NCBI RefSeq assembly: GCF_023954305.1
Contig: NZ_JAMLIG010000001.1
Location: 2,232,001 to 2,296,000, forward strand
Direction: 5' to 3'
Length of the DNA stretch: 64,000 nucleotides
Source: Mesorhizobium sp.
GTDB taxonomy: Bacteria; Pseudomonadota; Alphaproteobacteria; Rhizobiales; Rhizobiaceae
The translations under genes were made by a program, and so were the position numbers. A model generated the notes under the pieces. The model saw only the letters and a list, made by a program, of their open reading frames with translations. It had not been told where the DNA came from and ran no database searches. Below, one piece after another: positions 1 to 8,799 of the stretch (the stretch's first letter is position 1; each line of letters opens with the position of its first letter).

Positions 1-390
1 GTCGCGGCTCTCGACGAGGCGCTGGCGCGCATGTCGCGGGACAAGCACCCCAGCCAGACGACCATCGCGCACGATCGGGATTTCCACACCGCCATCGCCT
101 CGATCCTCGGCAACGCGGTTCTCGTGCGCGTGGTCGGAGAGCTGTTCGACCAGCGCATGACGCCGTTCTTCGCGCGGCTGTCGAGCTATTTCGAGAACTC
201 CTCGTCCTGGCGCGAGGCGACGGCGGAGCATCGCGCCGTGCGGGACGCCATTGCCGAGCGCGATCCGGCGCGGGCGCGCGCCGCCATGGACGATCATCTG
301 CGCAAGTCGCAAGACCGCTTTTCCGAGAGCTTTGCCGCGCCGGCCGGCCGGCAAGGCGCCCCGGCGAAGGAGGACGCCGGAGCGCGCTGA
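1..390 (+). CDS. GntR-family regulator, FCD domain, C-terminal part (truncated by window edge)
   Basis: The frame is open from base 1 to the stop at 388-390, so the N-terminal winged-helix domain lies left of the window. The visible 129 residues are the helical FCD effector domain of FadR-type GntR regulators: a segment HDRDFHTAIASILGN, then a later HRAVRDAIAERDPARARAAM helix pair that supplies family metal/ligand histidines. Such proteins are ligand-responsive repressors of sugar-acid, organic-acid or amino-acid catabolism. A TRAP importer and a sugar-acid dehydrogenase follow 39 bp downstream on the same strand, so it probably controls them. The effector is unknown. Confidence 0.85.
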   Translation, partial: VAALDEALARMSRDKHPSQTTIAHDRDFHTAIASILGNAVLVRVVGELFDQRMTPFFARLSSYFENSSSWREATAEHRAVRDAIAERDPARARAAMDDHLRKSQDRFSESFAAPAGRQGAPAKEDAGAR

Positions 391-429
391 GCGCCTTCAT
401 CCATCGACAGATCAAAACAGGAGGAAACG

Positions 430-1404
430 ATGAAATCGAAAGTAGTGACGATGCTCGGCGCCGTGGCGGCGCTGGCGCTGACCATGCCGGCGGCGCTTGC
501 CCAGACGGCGCTGAAATGGGCGCATGTCTATGAAACGTCGGAGCCCTTCCACACGGAATCCGTGTGGGCGGCCGAGGAAATCAAGAAGCGCACCGATGGA
601 CGCTACACGATCGACGTGTTTCCTGCCTCGCAGCTCGGCAAGGAAAGCGACATCAACCAGGGCCTGACGCTGGGCACGGTCGACATCATCATTTCGGGCT
701 CGAGCTTCGCGGCGCGGTCCTTCGCCCGGATCGGCGTGACCTATTATCCCTACACGTTCCGGGACGCGGACCACCTGCTCGCCTATGCCAAGAGCGACAT
801 CTACAAGACGCTGACCCAGGGCTATGAGGAGGCCTCCGGCCACCACATCACCGCGACGACCTACTATGGCACCCGTCACTCGACGGCGAACAAGCCGCTG
901 GCCAAGTGCGAGGACATGGCGGGGCTGAAGATGCGCGTGCCGGACGTGCCGGCCTATCTCGCGATGCCCAGATCATGCGGCGCAAACACCGCTCCGATCG
1001 CTTTCGCCGAAGTCTATCTGGCCCTGCAGAACGGCACGGTCGAGGCTCAGGAAAACCCGTTGACCACGATCGAGGCGAAGAAGTTCTACGAGGTGCAGAC
1101 CCACATCAACCTGACGGGCCACATCGTCGACCATCTCAACACGATCGTGTCGAAATCGCGCTGGGCCTCGCTGTCGGACGAGGACAAGAAGATCTTCACC
1201 GACGTGATGCAGGAAGCCGCCGCGCGCGCCACCGAGAAGATCGTCGCGCGCGAGAAACAGCTCGTGCAGGAGTTCAAGGACAAGGGTCTGACGGTCGTCG
1301 AGCCCGACCTCGACACGTTCAAGAAGGCGGTGATGGAGAAAGCCACCTTCGAGGAGTTCGGCTACGAGAAGGCCGACTGGGACGCGATCCAGGCGATCAA
1401 GTAA
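430..1404 (+). CDS. dctP: TRAP transporter substrate-binding protein, DctP type
   Basis: This 324-residue periplasmic solute receptor feeds the DctQM membrane pair encoded next. An N-terminal signal peptide is visible (hydrophobic core LGAVAALALTM, cleavage likely after ALA near residue 25). The body has the DctP-family pattern of KWAHVYETSEPFHTES near the start and a conserved KMRVPDVPAYLAM region in the middle, and its length is usual for the family. The ATG is preceded by an excellent ribosome-binding site (AGGAGG, bases 419-424). The ligand is likely a sugar acid, inferred from the idonate-dehydrogenase-like gene in the same operon; DctP sequence alone does not fix specificity. Confidence 0.92.
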   Translation: MKSKVVTMLGAVAALALTMPAALAQTALKWAHVYETSEPFHTESVWAAEEIKKRTDGRYTIDVFPASQLGKESDINQGLTLGTVDIIISGSSFAARSFARIGVTYYPYTFRDADHLLAYAKSDIYKTLTQGYEEASGHHITATTYYGTRHSTANKPLAKCEDMAGLKMRVPDVPAYLAMPRSCGANTAPIAFAEVYLALQNGTVEAQENPLTTIEAKKFYEVQTHINLTGHIVDHLNTIVSKSRWASLSDEDKKIFTDVMQEAAARATEKIVAREKQLVQEFKDKGLTVVEPDLDTFKKAVMEKATFEEFGYEKADWDAIQAIK

Positions 1405-1412
1405 TCCCGCAT

Positions 1413-1442
1413 CCGGCCGGGCGTCGCGCGATGCCCGGCCGG
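1413..1442 (+). other. Intercistronic hairpin between dctP and dctQ
   Basis: A perfect 10-bp inverted repeat (CCGGCCGGGC at 1413-1422 and GCCCGGCCGG at 1433-1442) encloses a 10-base loop. It begins eight bases after the dctP stop and is not followed by a T tract. Stem-loops at this place often protect the receptor mRNA or partly terminate transcription, so that the binding protein is made in excess over the membrane subunits. The structure is seen; the role is inferred. Confidence 0.6.
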
Positions 1443-1480
1443 TTCCGCCCAGCGCGCAGCCCCCAGCCGAGACGGAACGA

Positions 1481-2050
1481 ATGGCCGAAGAGCATCATAC
1501 ACAGGTGACCGTTGAGGAGATTGCCCAGGCGTTCGAGGAGGAAGTGCAGCCCGTCGATCTCTCGATGCACGCGTTCGAGGACTGGTTCACGATGGTGGCC
1601 TTCTGGGGCATGTCGGTCTGCGTCATCCTGCAGTTCTTCACCCGCTACGTGCTGAACAACAGCCTGGCCTGGACGGAGGAGATCGCGATCAACTGCCTGA
1701 TCGTCACCGTCTTCCTCGGTTCCGCCATGTGCGTGCGGCTGTCGCGCCACATCCGTGTCGACTTCATCTACCGGCTCCTGCCGCGAACCGCGGGGCGCTG
1801 GCTGGCGCTCGTCGTCGATCTCGTGACGATCGGCTTCTTCGCCTACATGACGTGGCTGTTCTGGCGCTACGTCGCCATCGTCGGCAACGAGCGCATGGTC
1901 ACGGTCAACCTGCCGCGCGGCATCGTCTTCTATGCGGTGCTGGCAGCCTTCGCGTTGATGCTGATCCGCGCCATTCAGGTCTTCGTGATGGATTGGCGCC
2001 GCGGCGGCGCCCGCCTCGACGAGGACGACAAACCGGTGTCCGGAGCCTGA
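1481..2050 (+). CDS. dctQ: TRAP transporter small permease, DctQ type
   Basis: This 189-residue membrane protein is the small subunit of a TRAP symporter. About four hydrophobic segments are visible (residues near 33-53, 65-87, 105-127 and 145-165), with the family feature LAWTEEIAINCLIVTVFLGS in the second. The N-terminus is acidic and cytoplasmic. It lies between dctP and dctM, with three bases separating its stop from the dctM start, so the three form one operon. Together with DctM it uses an ion gradient to take up the DctP-bound substrate. Confidence 0.9.
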   Translation: MAEEHHTQVTVEEIAQAFEEEVQPVDLSMHAFEDWFTMVAFWGMSVCVILQFFTRYVLNNSLAWTEEIAINCLIVTVFLGSAMCVRLSRHIRVDFIYRLLPRTAGRWLALVVDLVTIGFFAYMTWLFWRYVAIVGNERMVTVNLPRGIVFYAVLAAFALMLIRAIQVFVMDWRRGGARLDEDDKPVSGA

Positions 2051-2053
2051 TCC

Positions 2054-3460
2054 ATGCTGGTCCTCATCGGCTCCTTCCTTCTCCTGATGCTCGTCGGCGC
2101 GCCGGTCGCGGTTTCGCTGGCGACATCCTCGCTGCTCTACCTCGTGATCTACGGCGTGGCGCCCGACATCATCGCCGCGCAGCGCATGATCGCCGGCGTC
2201 GAGAGCTTCCCGCTGCTTGCGGTGCCCTTCTTCGTGCTCGCCGGCAATCTGATGAACATCGCCGGCGTGACCGGCCGCATCTATGCCTTCGCCCTGGCGC
2301 TGGTCGGCTGGATGCGGGGCGGGCTGGCGCAAGTCAACATCATCGGCTCGGTCGTGTTCTCTGGCATGTCGGGCACAGCGTTGGCGGACGCGGCCGGCAT
2401 CGGCACGATCGAGATCAAGGCGATGAAGGACCACGGCTACCCGATGGAGGCGGCAGTCGGCGTCACCGCGGCGTCGGCAACGCTCGGACCGATCTTCCCG
2501 CCGTCGCTTCCCTTCGTCATCTACGGCATGATGGCGAACGTCTCGATCGGCGCGCTGTTCATGGCCGGCATCCTGCCGGGCATCGTGATGACCGCGCTGA
2601 TGATGGTAACGGTGGCGATCTTCGCCTACCGCAAGGGCTGGGGATCCGACACGCCATTCGAGCTTCGCCGCCTGGGCGCGGCGGCGCTCGAGATCGTCAT
2701 CGTCTTCGCCTTCCCGGTCGGGGTCTATCTGCTGCACGCAGCGGGACTGTCGATCAACGTTTCGGTGCTGCTGGGCCTCGCCGTGCTGGTCGCGCTCGAC
2801 TGGTATTACGACTTCTCCGCCGTCATGGCGCTGATGACGCCCATCATCCTTATCGGCGGCATGACCATGGGCTGGTTCACACCGACGGAGGCGGCGGTGG
2901 CGGCCGTCATCTGGTCGCTGTTCCTGGGCCTCGTGCGCTACCGGACCATGACGCTGAGGACGCTGGCCAAGGCGAGCTTCGAGACGATCGAGACGACGGC
3001 GTCGGTGCTGTTCATCGTCACCGCGGCCTCGATCTTCGCCTGGCTGCTGACGGTCAGCCAGGCGGCGGCGCTGTTCTCCAACTTCATGTTCGGTCTGACC
3101 GACAACTGGTGGACGTTCCTCATCATCGTCAACATCCTGCTCCTGGTCGTCGGCTGCTTCCTCGACACGATCGCGGCGATCACGATCCTGGTGCCGATCC
3201 TGATCCCGATCGCGGCGCGCTACGGGATCGACCCGGTGCATCTCGGGCTGATCATCACGCTCAACCTGATGATCGGCCTGCTGACCCCGCCGGTAGGGAT
3301 GATCCTGTTCGTGCTGTCGCGCATATCGAAGCTTTCGATCGAACGTACCACCATTGCGATCCTGCCGTGGTTGGTGCCCCTGTTCATCGCGCTCGCGATC
3401 ATCACCTTCGTCCCGGCGGTGACGCTGTGGCTGCCAACCCAGCTCGGCCTGATAAAATGA
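2054..3460 (+). CDS. dctM: TRAP transporter large permease, DctM type
   Basis: This 468-residue protein with a dozen or so hydrophobic segments is the ion-coupled transport channel of the TRAP system. Family features include the N-terminal GSFLLLMLVGAPVAVSL, the central GTALADAAGIGTIEIKAM, and a C-terminal LDTIAAITILVPILIPI followed by LNLMIGLLTPPVGMILF. The stop overlaps the ATG of the next gene in an ATGA arrangement at 3457-3460, so the downstream dehydrogenase is probably translationally coupled to it. Confidence 0.93.
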   Translation: MLVLIGSFLLLMLVGAPVAVSLATSSLLYLVIYGVAPDIIAAQRMIAGVESFPLLAVPFFVLAGNLMNIAGVTGRIYAFALALVGWMRGGLAQVNIIGSVVFSGMSGTALADAAGIGTIEIKAMKDHGYPMEAAVGVTAASATLGPIFPPSLPFVIYGMMANVSIGALFMAGILPGIVMTALMMVTVAIFAYRKGWGSDTPFELRRLGAAALEIVIVFAFPVGVYLLHAAGLSINVSVLLGLAVLVALDWYYDFSAVMALMTPIILIGGMTMGWFTPTEAAVAAVIWSLFLGLVRYRTMTLRTLAKASFETIETTASVLFIVTAASIFAWLLTVSQAAALFSNFMFGLTDNWWTFLIIVNILLLVVGCFLDTIAAITILVPILIPIAARYGIDPVHLGLIITLNLMIGLLTPPVGMILFVLSRISKLSIERTTIAILPWLVPLFIALAIITFVPAVTLWLPTQLGLIK

Positions 3461-4500
3461 ACGCCTCCGCCGCCACGCTGTTCGGCCCCGAGGACCTGCG
3501 GGTTGTGGAACGCAACCTGGGGCCGCTCGAGCCGGACATGGTGCGGGTCCGTTTCGGCGCCGGCGGCATATGCGGTTCGGACCTGCACTATTTCCGCCAT
3601 GCGCGGACCGGCGATTTCATCGTCACATCGCCGCTGGTTCTGGGGCACGAGGTGGCGGGGGTGGTGGAGCAGGTGGGGGCGGGCGTCGTCGGCCTGACGA
3701 AAGGCGATCATGTGGCGGTGAACCCGTCGCGCTGGTGCGGCCATTGCCGCGCCTGCCGCGAGGGACGGCCAAACCTCTGCGAGAACATCTATTTCATGGG
3801 CTCGGCCTCAAAGACGCCCCACATGCAGGGCGGGTTTGCCAGCCTGTTCGACGCGGCGGCGGCGCAATGCGTCAAGGTGCCAGCCGGCCTGCCGCTCGCC
3901 GCGGCGGCGCTGGCCGAGCCGCTGGCGGTGGCGCTGCACGCGGTGGCACGCGCGGGAGACGTCGCCGGCCGCCATGTCGCCTTGTTCGGCGCGGGGCCGA
4001 TCGGCCTTCTGTGCCTGCTCGCCGCGCGGCTGGCGGGGGCGGCGAAGATCACCGTCATCGACGTGGCGGCCGCGCCGCTCGCCTTCGCGCAGACGCTCGG
4101 AGCCGACGGCGTGATCGACGTGTCGGACGGAGATTCGGCCCTGCGCGAGATCGCGGCGTCGGCCTCGATCGATATTGCGCTGGAAGTGTCGGGCACGGCG
4201 GCCGGCCTCGGGTCGGCGATCGGCGCGGTCAGGCGCGGCGGAACGGTCGTACAGGTCGGCAACCTGCCCGGCGGTGAGGTGTCGGTGCCGGCAAACTCGA
4301 TCATGGCCAAGGAACTCGACGTCAGGGGTTCGTTCCGCTTCGGCGAGGAGTTCTATCGCGCGGTCGGGCTCATCGTCTCGGGCGAGATCGACGTGATGCG
4401 GCTGGTGACGGCGCAGCGCCCGCTCAGAGAAGCGCCCGACGCGTTTCGGCTGGCGCTCGACCGCAGCCGCAGCGTCAAGGTGGTGCTGACGGCGGGATGA
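3457..4500 (+). CDS. Zinc-dependent alcohol dehydrogenase, L-idonate 5-dehydrogenase-like
   Basis: This 347-residue medium-chain dehydrogenase oxidises a secondary hydroxyl with NAD(P). Catalytic zinc ligands are visible in CGSDLHYF and GHEVAG, the structural zinc site has four cysteines in CGHCRACREGRPNLC, and the Rossmann motif is GAGPIGLL. The sequence resembles L-idonate 5-dehydrogenases most, for example GICGSDLHYFRHARTGDF near the N-terminus. The ATG at 3457 overlaps the dctM stop; the longer frame running through dctM is fortuitous. Linkage to a TRAP importer and an FCD regulator supports a role in sugar-acid (idonate or gluconate type) catabolism. The exact substrate is inferred. Confidence 0.85.
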   Translation: MNASAATLFGPEDLRVVERNLGPLEPDMVRVRFGAGGICGSDLHYFRHARTGDFIVTSPLVLGHEVAGVVEQVGAGVVGLTKGDHVAVNPSRWCGHCRACREGRPNLCENIYFMGSASKTPHMQGGFASLFDAAAAQCVKVPAGLPLAAAALAEPLAVALHAVARAGDVAGRHVALFGAGPIGLLCLLAARLAGAAKITVIDVAAAPLAFAQTLGADGVIDVSDGDSALREIAASASIDIALEVSGTAAGLGSAIGAVRRGGTVVQVGNLPGGEVSVPANSIMAKELDVRGSFRFGEEFYRAVGLIVSGEIDVMRLVTAQRPLREAPDAFRLALDRSRSVKVVLTAG

Positions 4501-4509
4501 GGGGCGCGC

Positions 4510-4911
4510 TCAGGCCTGCCAGGGATTGAACAGGCGCACGCCGGTATCGGCGAAGTCGCCGACGTTGCGGGTGACGAGCGTCAGATCGTGAACGAGGGCG
4601 GTGGCGGCGATGAGGCCGTCGGCGTCGCCGCGGGTGCGCAAGGCAGCGATCCGCCCCCATTCAATCGCGATGTCGTCGGAGACGGGGAGGATGCGGTCTG
4701 CGTACCATTCGCGGATTTTCCTCAGCCAGTCCGCGTGATGGACTCCCGAGACCGGATCGCGTCGCGACTTCATCGACACGCCTTTGGAGATTTCGCCAAG
4801 CGTGACCACACTGACGAACAGATCGCGTTGGTCCTGACGGTTCATCCAATCGACGACCGGCAACCTGCCCTTCTTGGCATCGGAAACGATATTCGTATCG
4901 AGCAAGAACAT
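4510..4911 (-). CDS. VapC-type toxin, PIN-domain ribonuclease
   Basis: This 133-residue PIN-domain protein is probably the RNase toxin of a toxin-antitoxin pair. Acidic metal-binding residues are visible in LLDTNIVSD at the N-terminus, in TLGEISKGV near residue 42, and in the C-terminal DADGLIAATALVHDLTLVT. The gene starts one base inside the stop codon of the antitoxin (TGATG), so both are made from one transcript. It resembles the FitB/VapC subgroup. It converges with the dehydrogenase gene, nine bases away. Confidence 0.88.
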   Translation of the reverse strand: MFLLDTNIVSDAKKGRLPVVDWMNRQDQRDLFVSVVTLGEISKGVSMKSRRDPVSGVHHADWLRKIREWYADRILPVSDDIAIEWGRIAALRTRGDADGLIAATALVHDLTLVTRNVGDFADTGVRLFNPWQA

Positions 4912-5168
4912 CAGAAATCGATGGGCGGTCGGCTGGGAACCTTCGATCGCCGATTGATCTCCTCGATCATTTCATCATCCCATTCGGGGCCCGCCAGAAG
5001 ATGCTCGACGAAGGAGGGTTTGTGACCCCGCAGCCGTTCGAACTCCTCCGCCGAGATCACCACGGCGGCGGGCTTGCCGCGCAGGGTCACCGTCTGCGGG
5101 CCTTCGTGGATCGCCTTCTGCACGACCTTGGAGAAATTGTTCTTCGCGTCCTGGAGATGCCAGTTCAT
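4911..5168 (-). CDS. Phd/YefM-family antitoxin
   Basis: This 85-residue protein starts with the Phd/YefM DNA-binding fold (MNWHLQDAKNNFSKVVQKAI, then TLRGKPAAVVISAEEFERL) and ends in a charged tail that should wrap the toxin (EWDDEMIEEINRRSKV). It should neutralise the VapC-like protein encoded next and repress their shared promoter. A perfect 22-bp palindrome 14 bp upstream of its start is the obvious operator. Confidence 0.88.
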   Translation of the reverse strand: MNWHLQDAKNNFSKVVQKAIHEGPQTVTLRGKPAAVVISAEEFERLRGHKPSFVEHLLAGPEWDDEMIEEINRRSKVPSRPPIDF

Positions 5169-5182
5169 GGCCGTTGCCTCGC

Positions 5183-5204
5183 TAGCTAGCCAGCTGGCTA
5201 GCTA
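5183..5204. promoter_or_regulatory. Operator palindrome of the Phd/VapC pair
   Basis: A perfect 22-bp palindrome, centred on CAGCTG at 5191-5196 with arms of TAGCTAGC, lies 14 bp before the antitoxin start. On the minus strand a TATATA stretch (about 5202-5208) that could act as a -10 box overlaps its outer arm. Autoregulation by antitoxin binding at such a site is standard for Phd-type modules. The palindrome is seen directly; its function is inferred. Confidence 0.7.
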
Positions 5205-5228
5205 TATAGGGCATCTCGACCCGAAACG

Positions 5229-5891
5229 CTACCTCGATCCGAAAATCGCGCTGCCGACCCTTACGCTGGTGGCGCCGAAGCGAATAGCGGTCTCGTAGTC
5301 GCCAGACATGCCCATGGAGAGCTTTTCCACCCCGGCCTCGGCGGCGATCTTCGCCAGCAGCGCGAAATACGGTCCGGGATTTTCTTCCGCGGGCGGGATG
5401 CACATGAGGCCTTCGACGGCGAGGCCGTGCACGTCGCGGCAGCGGGCGGCGAAGGCTGCAGCCTCGCGCGGGTCTATGCCCGCCTTCTGCGGCTCCAGGC
5501 CGATGTTGACCTGGACGTAGAAGCGCAGGAGGCGGCCCTGTTTTGCGGCTTCCTTCGCCAGTTCGGCGGCGATCTTGTCGCGGTCGACGGTCCCGATGAC
5601 GTCGAACAGGGCGACCGCCTCCTTCGCCTTGTTCGACTGGAGCGGGCCGATGAGGTGCAGTTCGACGTCGGCAAATTCCTGCCGCAGCGCCGGCCACTTG
5701 CCCTGGGCCTCCTGGACGCGGTTTTCGCCGAAGACGCGCTGGCCGGCGAGGATGACGGGGCGGATGGAGTCGGCCTCGAAGGTCTTGGAGACGGCGACGA
5801 GCTGGACCGAACCGGCGGGGCGGTGCGCGGCCTTCTCGGCGGCGGCGATGCGGGTGCGGATATTGTTCAGATTCTCTACGGCGTCGGTCAT
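5229..5891 (-). CDS. yggS: YggS/PLPBP-family pyridoxal-phosphate homeostasis protein
   Basis: This 220-residue single-domain PLP protein has the alanine-racemase-type barrel. The PLP lysine is K36 in LVAVSKTFEAD, and further family motifs are FGENRVQEAQGKW, LHLIGPLQSNK, GLMCIPPAEENPGPYFALL and LSMGMSGDYETAIRFG. It buffers intracellular PLP and affects amino-acid and keto-acid pools; no enzymatic reaction is known. I chose the ATG at 5889-5891 because the frame upstream runs through the dispersed repeat at 5909-6037 and encodes nothing recognisable. Confidence 0.93.
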   Translation of the reverse strand: MTDAVENLNNIRTRIAAAEKAAHRPAGSVQLVAVSKTFEADSIRPVILAGQRVFGENRVQEAQGKWPALRQEFADVELHLIGPLQSNKAKEAVALFDVIGTVDRDKIAAELAKEAAKQGRLLRFYVQVNIGLEPQKAGIDPREAAAFAARCRDVHGLAVEGLMCIPPAEENPGPYFALLAKIAAEAGVEKLSMGMSGDYETAIRFGATSVRVGSAIFGSR

Positions 5892-5908
5892 CCGGGCATC
5901 CTTCGCGA

Positions 5909-6037
5909 TGCCGTCATCCTCGGGCTTGTCCCGAGGATCTGCCGAGGTGGATGGGTCTGGAGTCATGCGGTCGTGTCCCCTCGTGGATCGACGTCGCAGG
6001 GCGGCAGATCCTCGGGACAAGCCCGAGGATGACGGCA
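5909..6037. repeat. Dispersed palindromic repeat, family A, copy 1
   Basis: Two 36-base arms (5909-5944 and 6002-6037) are perfect reverse complements separated by 57 bases. Each arm is itself a hairpin: ATCCTCGGG and CCCGAGGAT flank a five-base loop. A second copy with the same arms and a different spacer lies at 22690-22799. The arrangement resembles REP/BIME-type elements. It sits between the divergent yggS and leuS genes. Confidence 0.85.
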
Positions 6038-6165
6038 GTCTGGAAGGGCATGCGGCCCAAGCTCCATCTGCGACAGCCTCCACCGATCGGTCGTCTCTTA
6101 TTGATTCCGCAGGCAAACCGTGGTGAAGGTCCGCCGCGACGCTTCTTTGTGTGAAATAATCCCCG

Positions 6166-8799
6166 ATGGCAACCGAACGATACAATCCCCGCACCGCCGA
6201 GCCGAAATGGCGCAAGGCATGGGACGACTTGAAGCTCTTCGAGACGAAGAACGACGATCCGCGCCCGAAATACTACGTGCTGGAGATGTTCCCCTATCCG
6301 TCGGGCCGCATCCATATGGGCCACGTGCGCAACTACACGATGGGCGACGTGGTGGCGCGCTGGCGCCGGGCCATGGGCTACAACGTGCTGCATCCGATGG
6401 GATGGGACGCGTTCGGCCTGCCGGCCGAGAACGCCGCGCGGGATAACCGCGTGAACCCCCGCACCTGGACCTATGCCAATATCGAGACGATGAAGGGCCA
6501 GCTGAAGACGATGGGCCTGTCGCTCGACTGGGCGCGCGAGATCGCGACCTGCGACCCGTCCTACTACCGGCACCAGCAGAAGATGTTCCTCGACTTCTGG
6601 AAGGCGGGGCTGGCCGAGCGCAAGTCGGCCAAGGTCAACTGGGACCCGGTCGACATGACCGTGCTCGCCAACGAGCAGGTGATCGACGGCAAGGGCTGGC
6701 GCTCGGGTGCGCCGGTCGAGCAACGGGATCTCACGCAGTGGTTCTTCAAGATCACCTCGATGAGCCAGGAGCTGCTGGACGGGCTGGAGACGCTCGACCG
6801 CTGGCCGGAGAAGGTCAAGCTGATGCAGTCGAACTGGATCGGCCGCTCCGAAGGCCTGTTGCTGCGCTGGCGTATCGCCGAGGGCACCGCGCCCGCCGGC
6901 GAAACGGAGCTCGAGGTCTACACGACGCGGCCGGACACGATCTTCGGCGCCTCTTTCATGGCGATCGCCGCCGACCATCCGCTGGCGAAGGCCGCGGCCG
7001 GGAAGAACCCGGCGCTGAAGAGCTTCATCGACGAGATCAAGAAGGGCGGCACGTCCGCCGCCGAGATCGAGACGGCGGAGAAGAAGGGCTTCGACACCGG
7101 CGTGCGCGTGGTGCATCCGTTCGATGCGTCCTGGACGCTGCCGGTCTATGTCGCGAACTTCGTCCTGATGGACTACGGCACGGGCGCGATCTTCGGCTGC
7201 CCCTCGGGCGACCAGCGCGACCTCGACTTCGCCAACAAATACGGCCTGCCGGTGATCCCGGTGGTGATGCCGAAGGATGCGGACGCCGCGAGCTTCGCCA
7301 TTACCGACGAGGCCTATACGGACGACGGCGTGATGATAAATTCGCGCTTCCTCGACGGCATGGCGCCGAAGGACGCCTTCGACGAAGTGGCGACGCGGCT
7401 GTCGGGCGTGACTGTCGGCAACCGGCCGCAGGGCGAGCGCAAGGTGCAGTTCCGCCTGCGCGACTGGCTGATCTCGCGCCAGCGCTACTGGGGCTGCCCG
7501 ATCCCGGTGATCCACTGCGACGACTGCGGCGCGGTTCCGGTGCCGGACGACCAGCTGCCGGTGCTGCTGCCCGACGACGTGTCGTTCGACAGGCCGGGCA
7601 ATCCGCTCGACCACCATCCGACCTGGAAGCACGCCAATTGCCCGAAATGCGGCAAGGCGGCGCGGCGGGACACCGACACGATGGACACGTTCGTCGATTC
7701 GTCCTGGTATTTCGCCCGCTTCACCGATCCGTGGAACGAGGCGCGGCCGACGGATCTTGCCCATGTCGACGGGCCGAACGGCTGGCTGCCCGTCAACCAG
7801 TATATCGGCGGCATCGAGCACGCGATCCTGCATCTCTTGTATTCGCGCTTCTTCGCGCGGGCGATGAAGGCGACGGGGCATCTGAACGCGGTCGAGGAGC
7901 CTTTCGAGGGCCTGTTCACGCAGGGCATGGTGGTGCACGAGACCTACAAGGGGCCGCACGGCTGGGTCACGCCTGCCGAGGTGAAGATCACCGAGATCGA
8001 CGGCAAGCGCAGCGCCGCACTCGCCGCCGACGGTTCGCCGATCGAGATCGGCTCGATCGAGAAGATGTCGAAGTCGAAGAAGAACGTGGTCGACCCCGAC
8101 GACATCATCGCCACCTATGGCGCCGACACGGCGCGCTGGTTCATGCTGTCGGATTCGCCGCCCGAGCGCGACGTGATCTGGACGGAGGCCGGCGTCGAGG
8201 GCGCGCACCGCTTCGTGCAGCGCGTCTGGCGGCTGGTGGCCGAGGCCGCGGACGAACTGTCGAAGACGGCTCCCGAGGCTGCCCGCGAGGGCGCGGCCGG
8301 CGAGCTGTCGAAGGCGGCGCACAAGACGCTGAAGGCGGTGGGCGAGGAGATCGGGCGGCTGGGCTTCAACAAGGCCGTCGCGCGGCTCTACGAACTCACC
8401 AACACATTGCAGGGTCCCGTCGCGGAGCTGGCGGCCGGCAAGGCCGATTCGGCGATGGCGGGCGCGGTGCGCCAGGCGATCGAGTTCCTGATCGCCATGA
8501 TCGCGCCGATGACGCCGCATCTGGCTGAGGAATGCTGGCAGGCGATCGGCGGCGAGGGACTGGCGGCCGAGCGCCGGTGGCCCGAATTCGACCCAGCGCT
8601 GGTCGTCGACAACGAGATCGTGCTGCCGGTGCAGATCAACGGCAAGAAGCGCGGCGATTTGACAATCGCCCGCGACGCGGATCAAGCTGCCGTCGAACAG
8701 GCCGCGCTCGCGCTTGACTTCGTCCAGAAGGCTCTGGAAGGAAGGGCGCCGCGCAAGGTGATCGTGGTGGCGCAGAGGATCGTCAATGTCGTTGCCTGA
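6166..8799 (+). CDS. leuS: Leucyl-tRNA synthetase
   Basis: This 877-residue class I aminoacyl-tRNA synthetase charges tRNA-Leu. The HIGH-type motif is HMGH at residues 50-53, the KMSKS loop begins at residue 633 in EKMSKSKKNVVDPDD, and the editing (CP1) domain lies between them with family features such as TTRPDTIFGASFMAIA. A Cys-rich segment (CDDCGAVPV, CPKCGKAARRDTDTMDTF) precedes the second half of the catalytic core. Length is normal. No strong Shine-Dalgarno sequence precedes the ATG. The next gene, lptE, overlaps its 3' end by 14 bp. Confidence 0.98.
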   Translation: MATERYNPRTAEPKWRKAWDDLKLFETKNDDPRPKYYVLEMFPYPSGRIHMGHVRNYTMGDVVARWRRAMGYNVLHPMGWDAFGLPAENAARDNRVNPRTWTYANIETMKGQLKTMGLSLDWAREIATCDPSYYRHQQKMFLDFWKAGLAERKSAKVNWDPVDMTVLANEQVIDGKGWRSGAPVEQRDLTQWFFKITSMSQELLDGLETLDRWPEKVKLMQSNWIGRSEGLLLRWRIAEGTAPAGETELEVYTTRPDTIFGASFMAIAADHPLAKAAAGKNPALKSFIDEIKKGGTSAAEIETAEKKGFDTGVRVVHPFDASWTLPVYVANFVLMDYGTGAIFGCPSGDQRDLDFANKYGLPVIPVVMPKDADAASFAITDEAYTDDGVMINSRFLDGMAPKDAFDEVATRLSGVTVGNRPQGERKVQFRLRDWLISRQRYWGCPIPVIHCDDCGAVPVPDDQLPVLLPDDVSFDRPGNPLDHHPTWKHANCPKCGKAARRDTDTMDTFVDSSWYFARFTDPWNEARPTDLAHVDGPNGWLPVNQYIGGIEHAILHLLYSRFFARAMKATGHLNAVEEPFEGLFTQGMVVHETYKGPHGWVTPAEVKITEIDGKRSAALAADGSPIEIGSIEKMSKSKKNVVDPDDIIATYGADTARWFMLSDSPPERDVIWTEAGVEGAHRFVQRVWRLVAEAADELSKTAPEAAREGAAGELSKAAHKTLKAVGEEIGRLGFNKAVARLYELTNTLQGPVAELAAGKADSAMAGAVRQAIEFLIAMIAPMTPHLAEECWQAIGGEGLAAERRWPEFDPALVVDNEIVLPVQINGKKRGDLTIARDADQAAVEQAALALDFVQKALEGRAPRKVIVVAQRIVNVVA

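Noticed and set aside
1397..3241. A 614-codon open frame on the minus strand across dctQ and dctM
   Set aside because: The translation is rich in Arg, Asp and His with no family features, the usual antisense shadow in high-GC DNA. The plus strand encodes clear TRAP permeases.
1729..3456. A longer start for the idonate-dehydrogenase-like gene, through dctM
   Set aside because: The first 576 codons are out of frame with dctM and show no family similarity. ATG 3457 gives the normal dehydrogenase N-terminus and an ATGA overlap.
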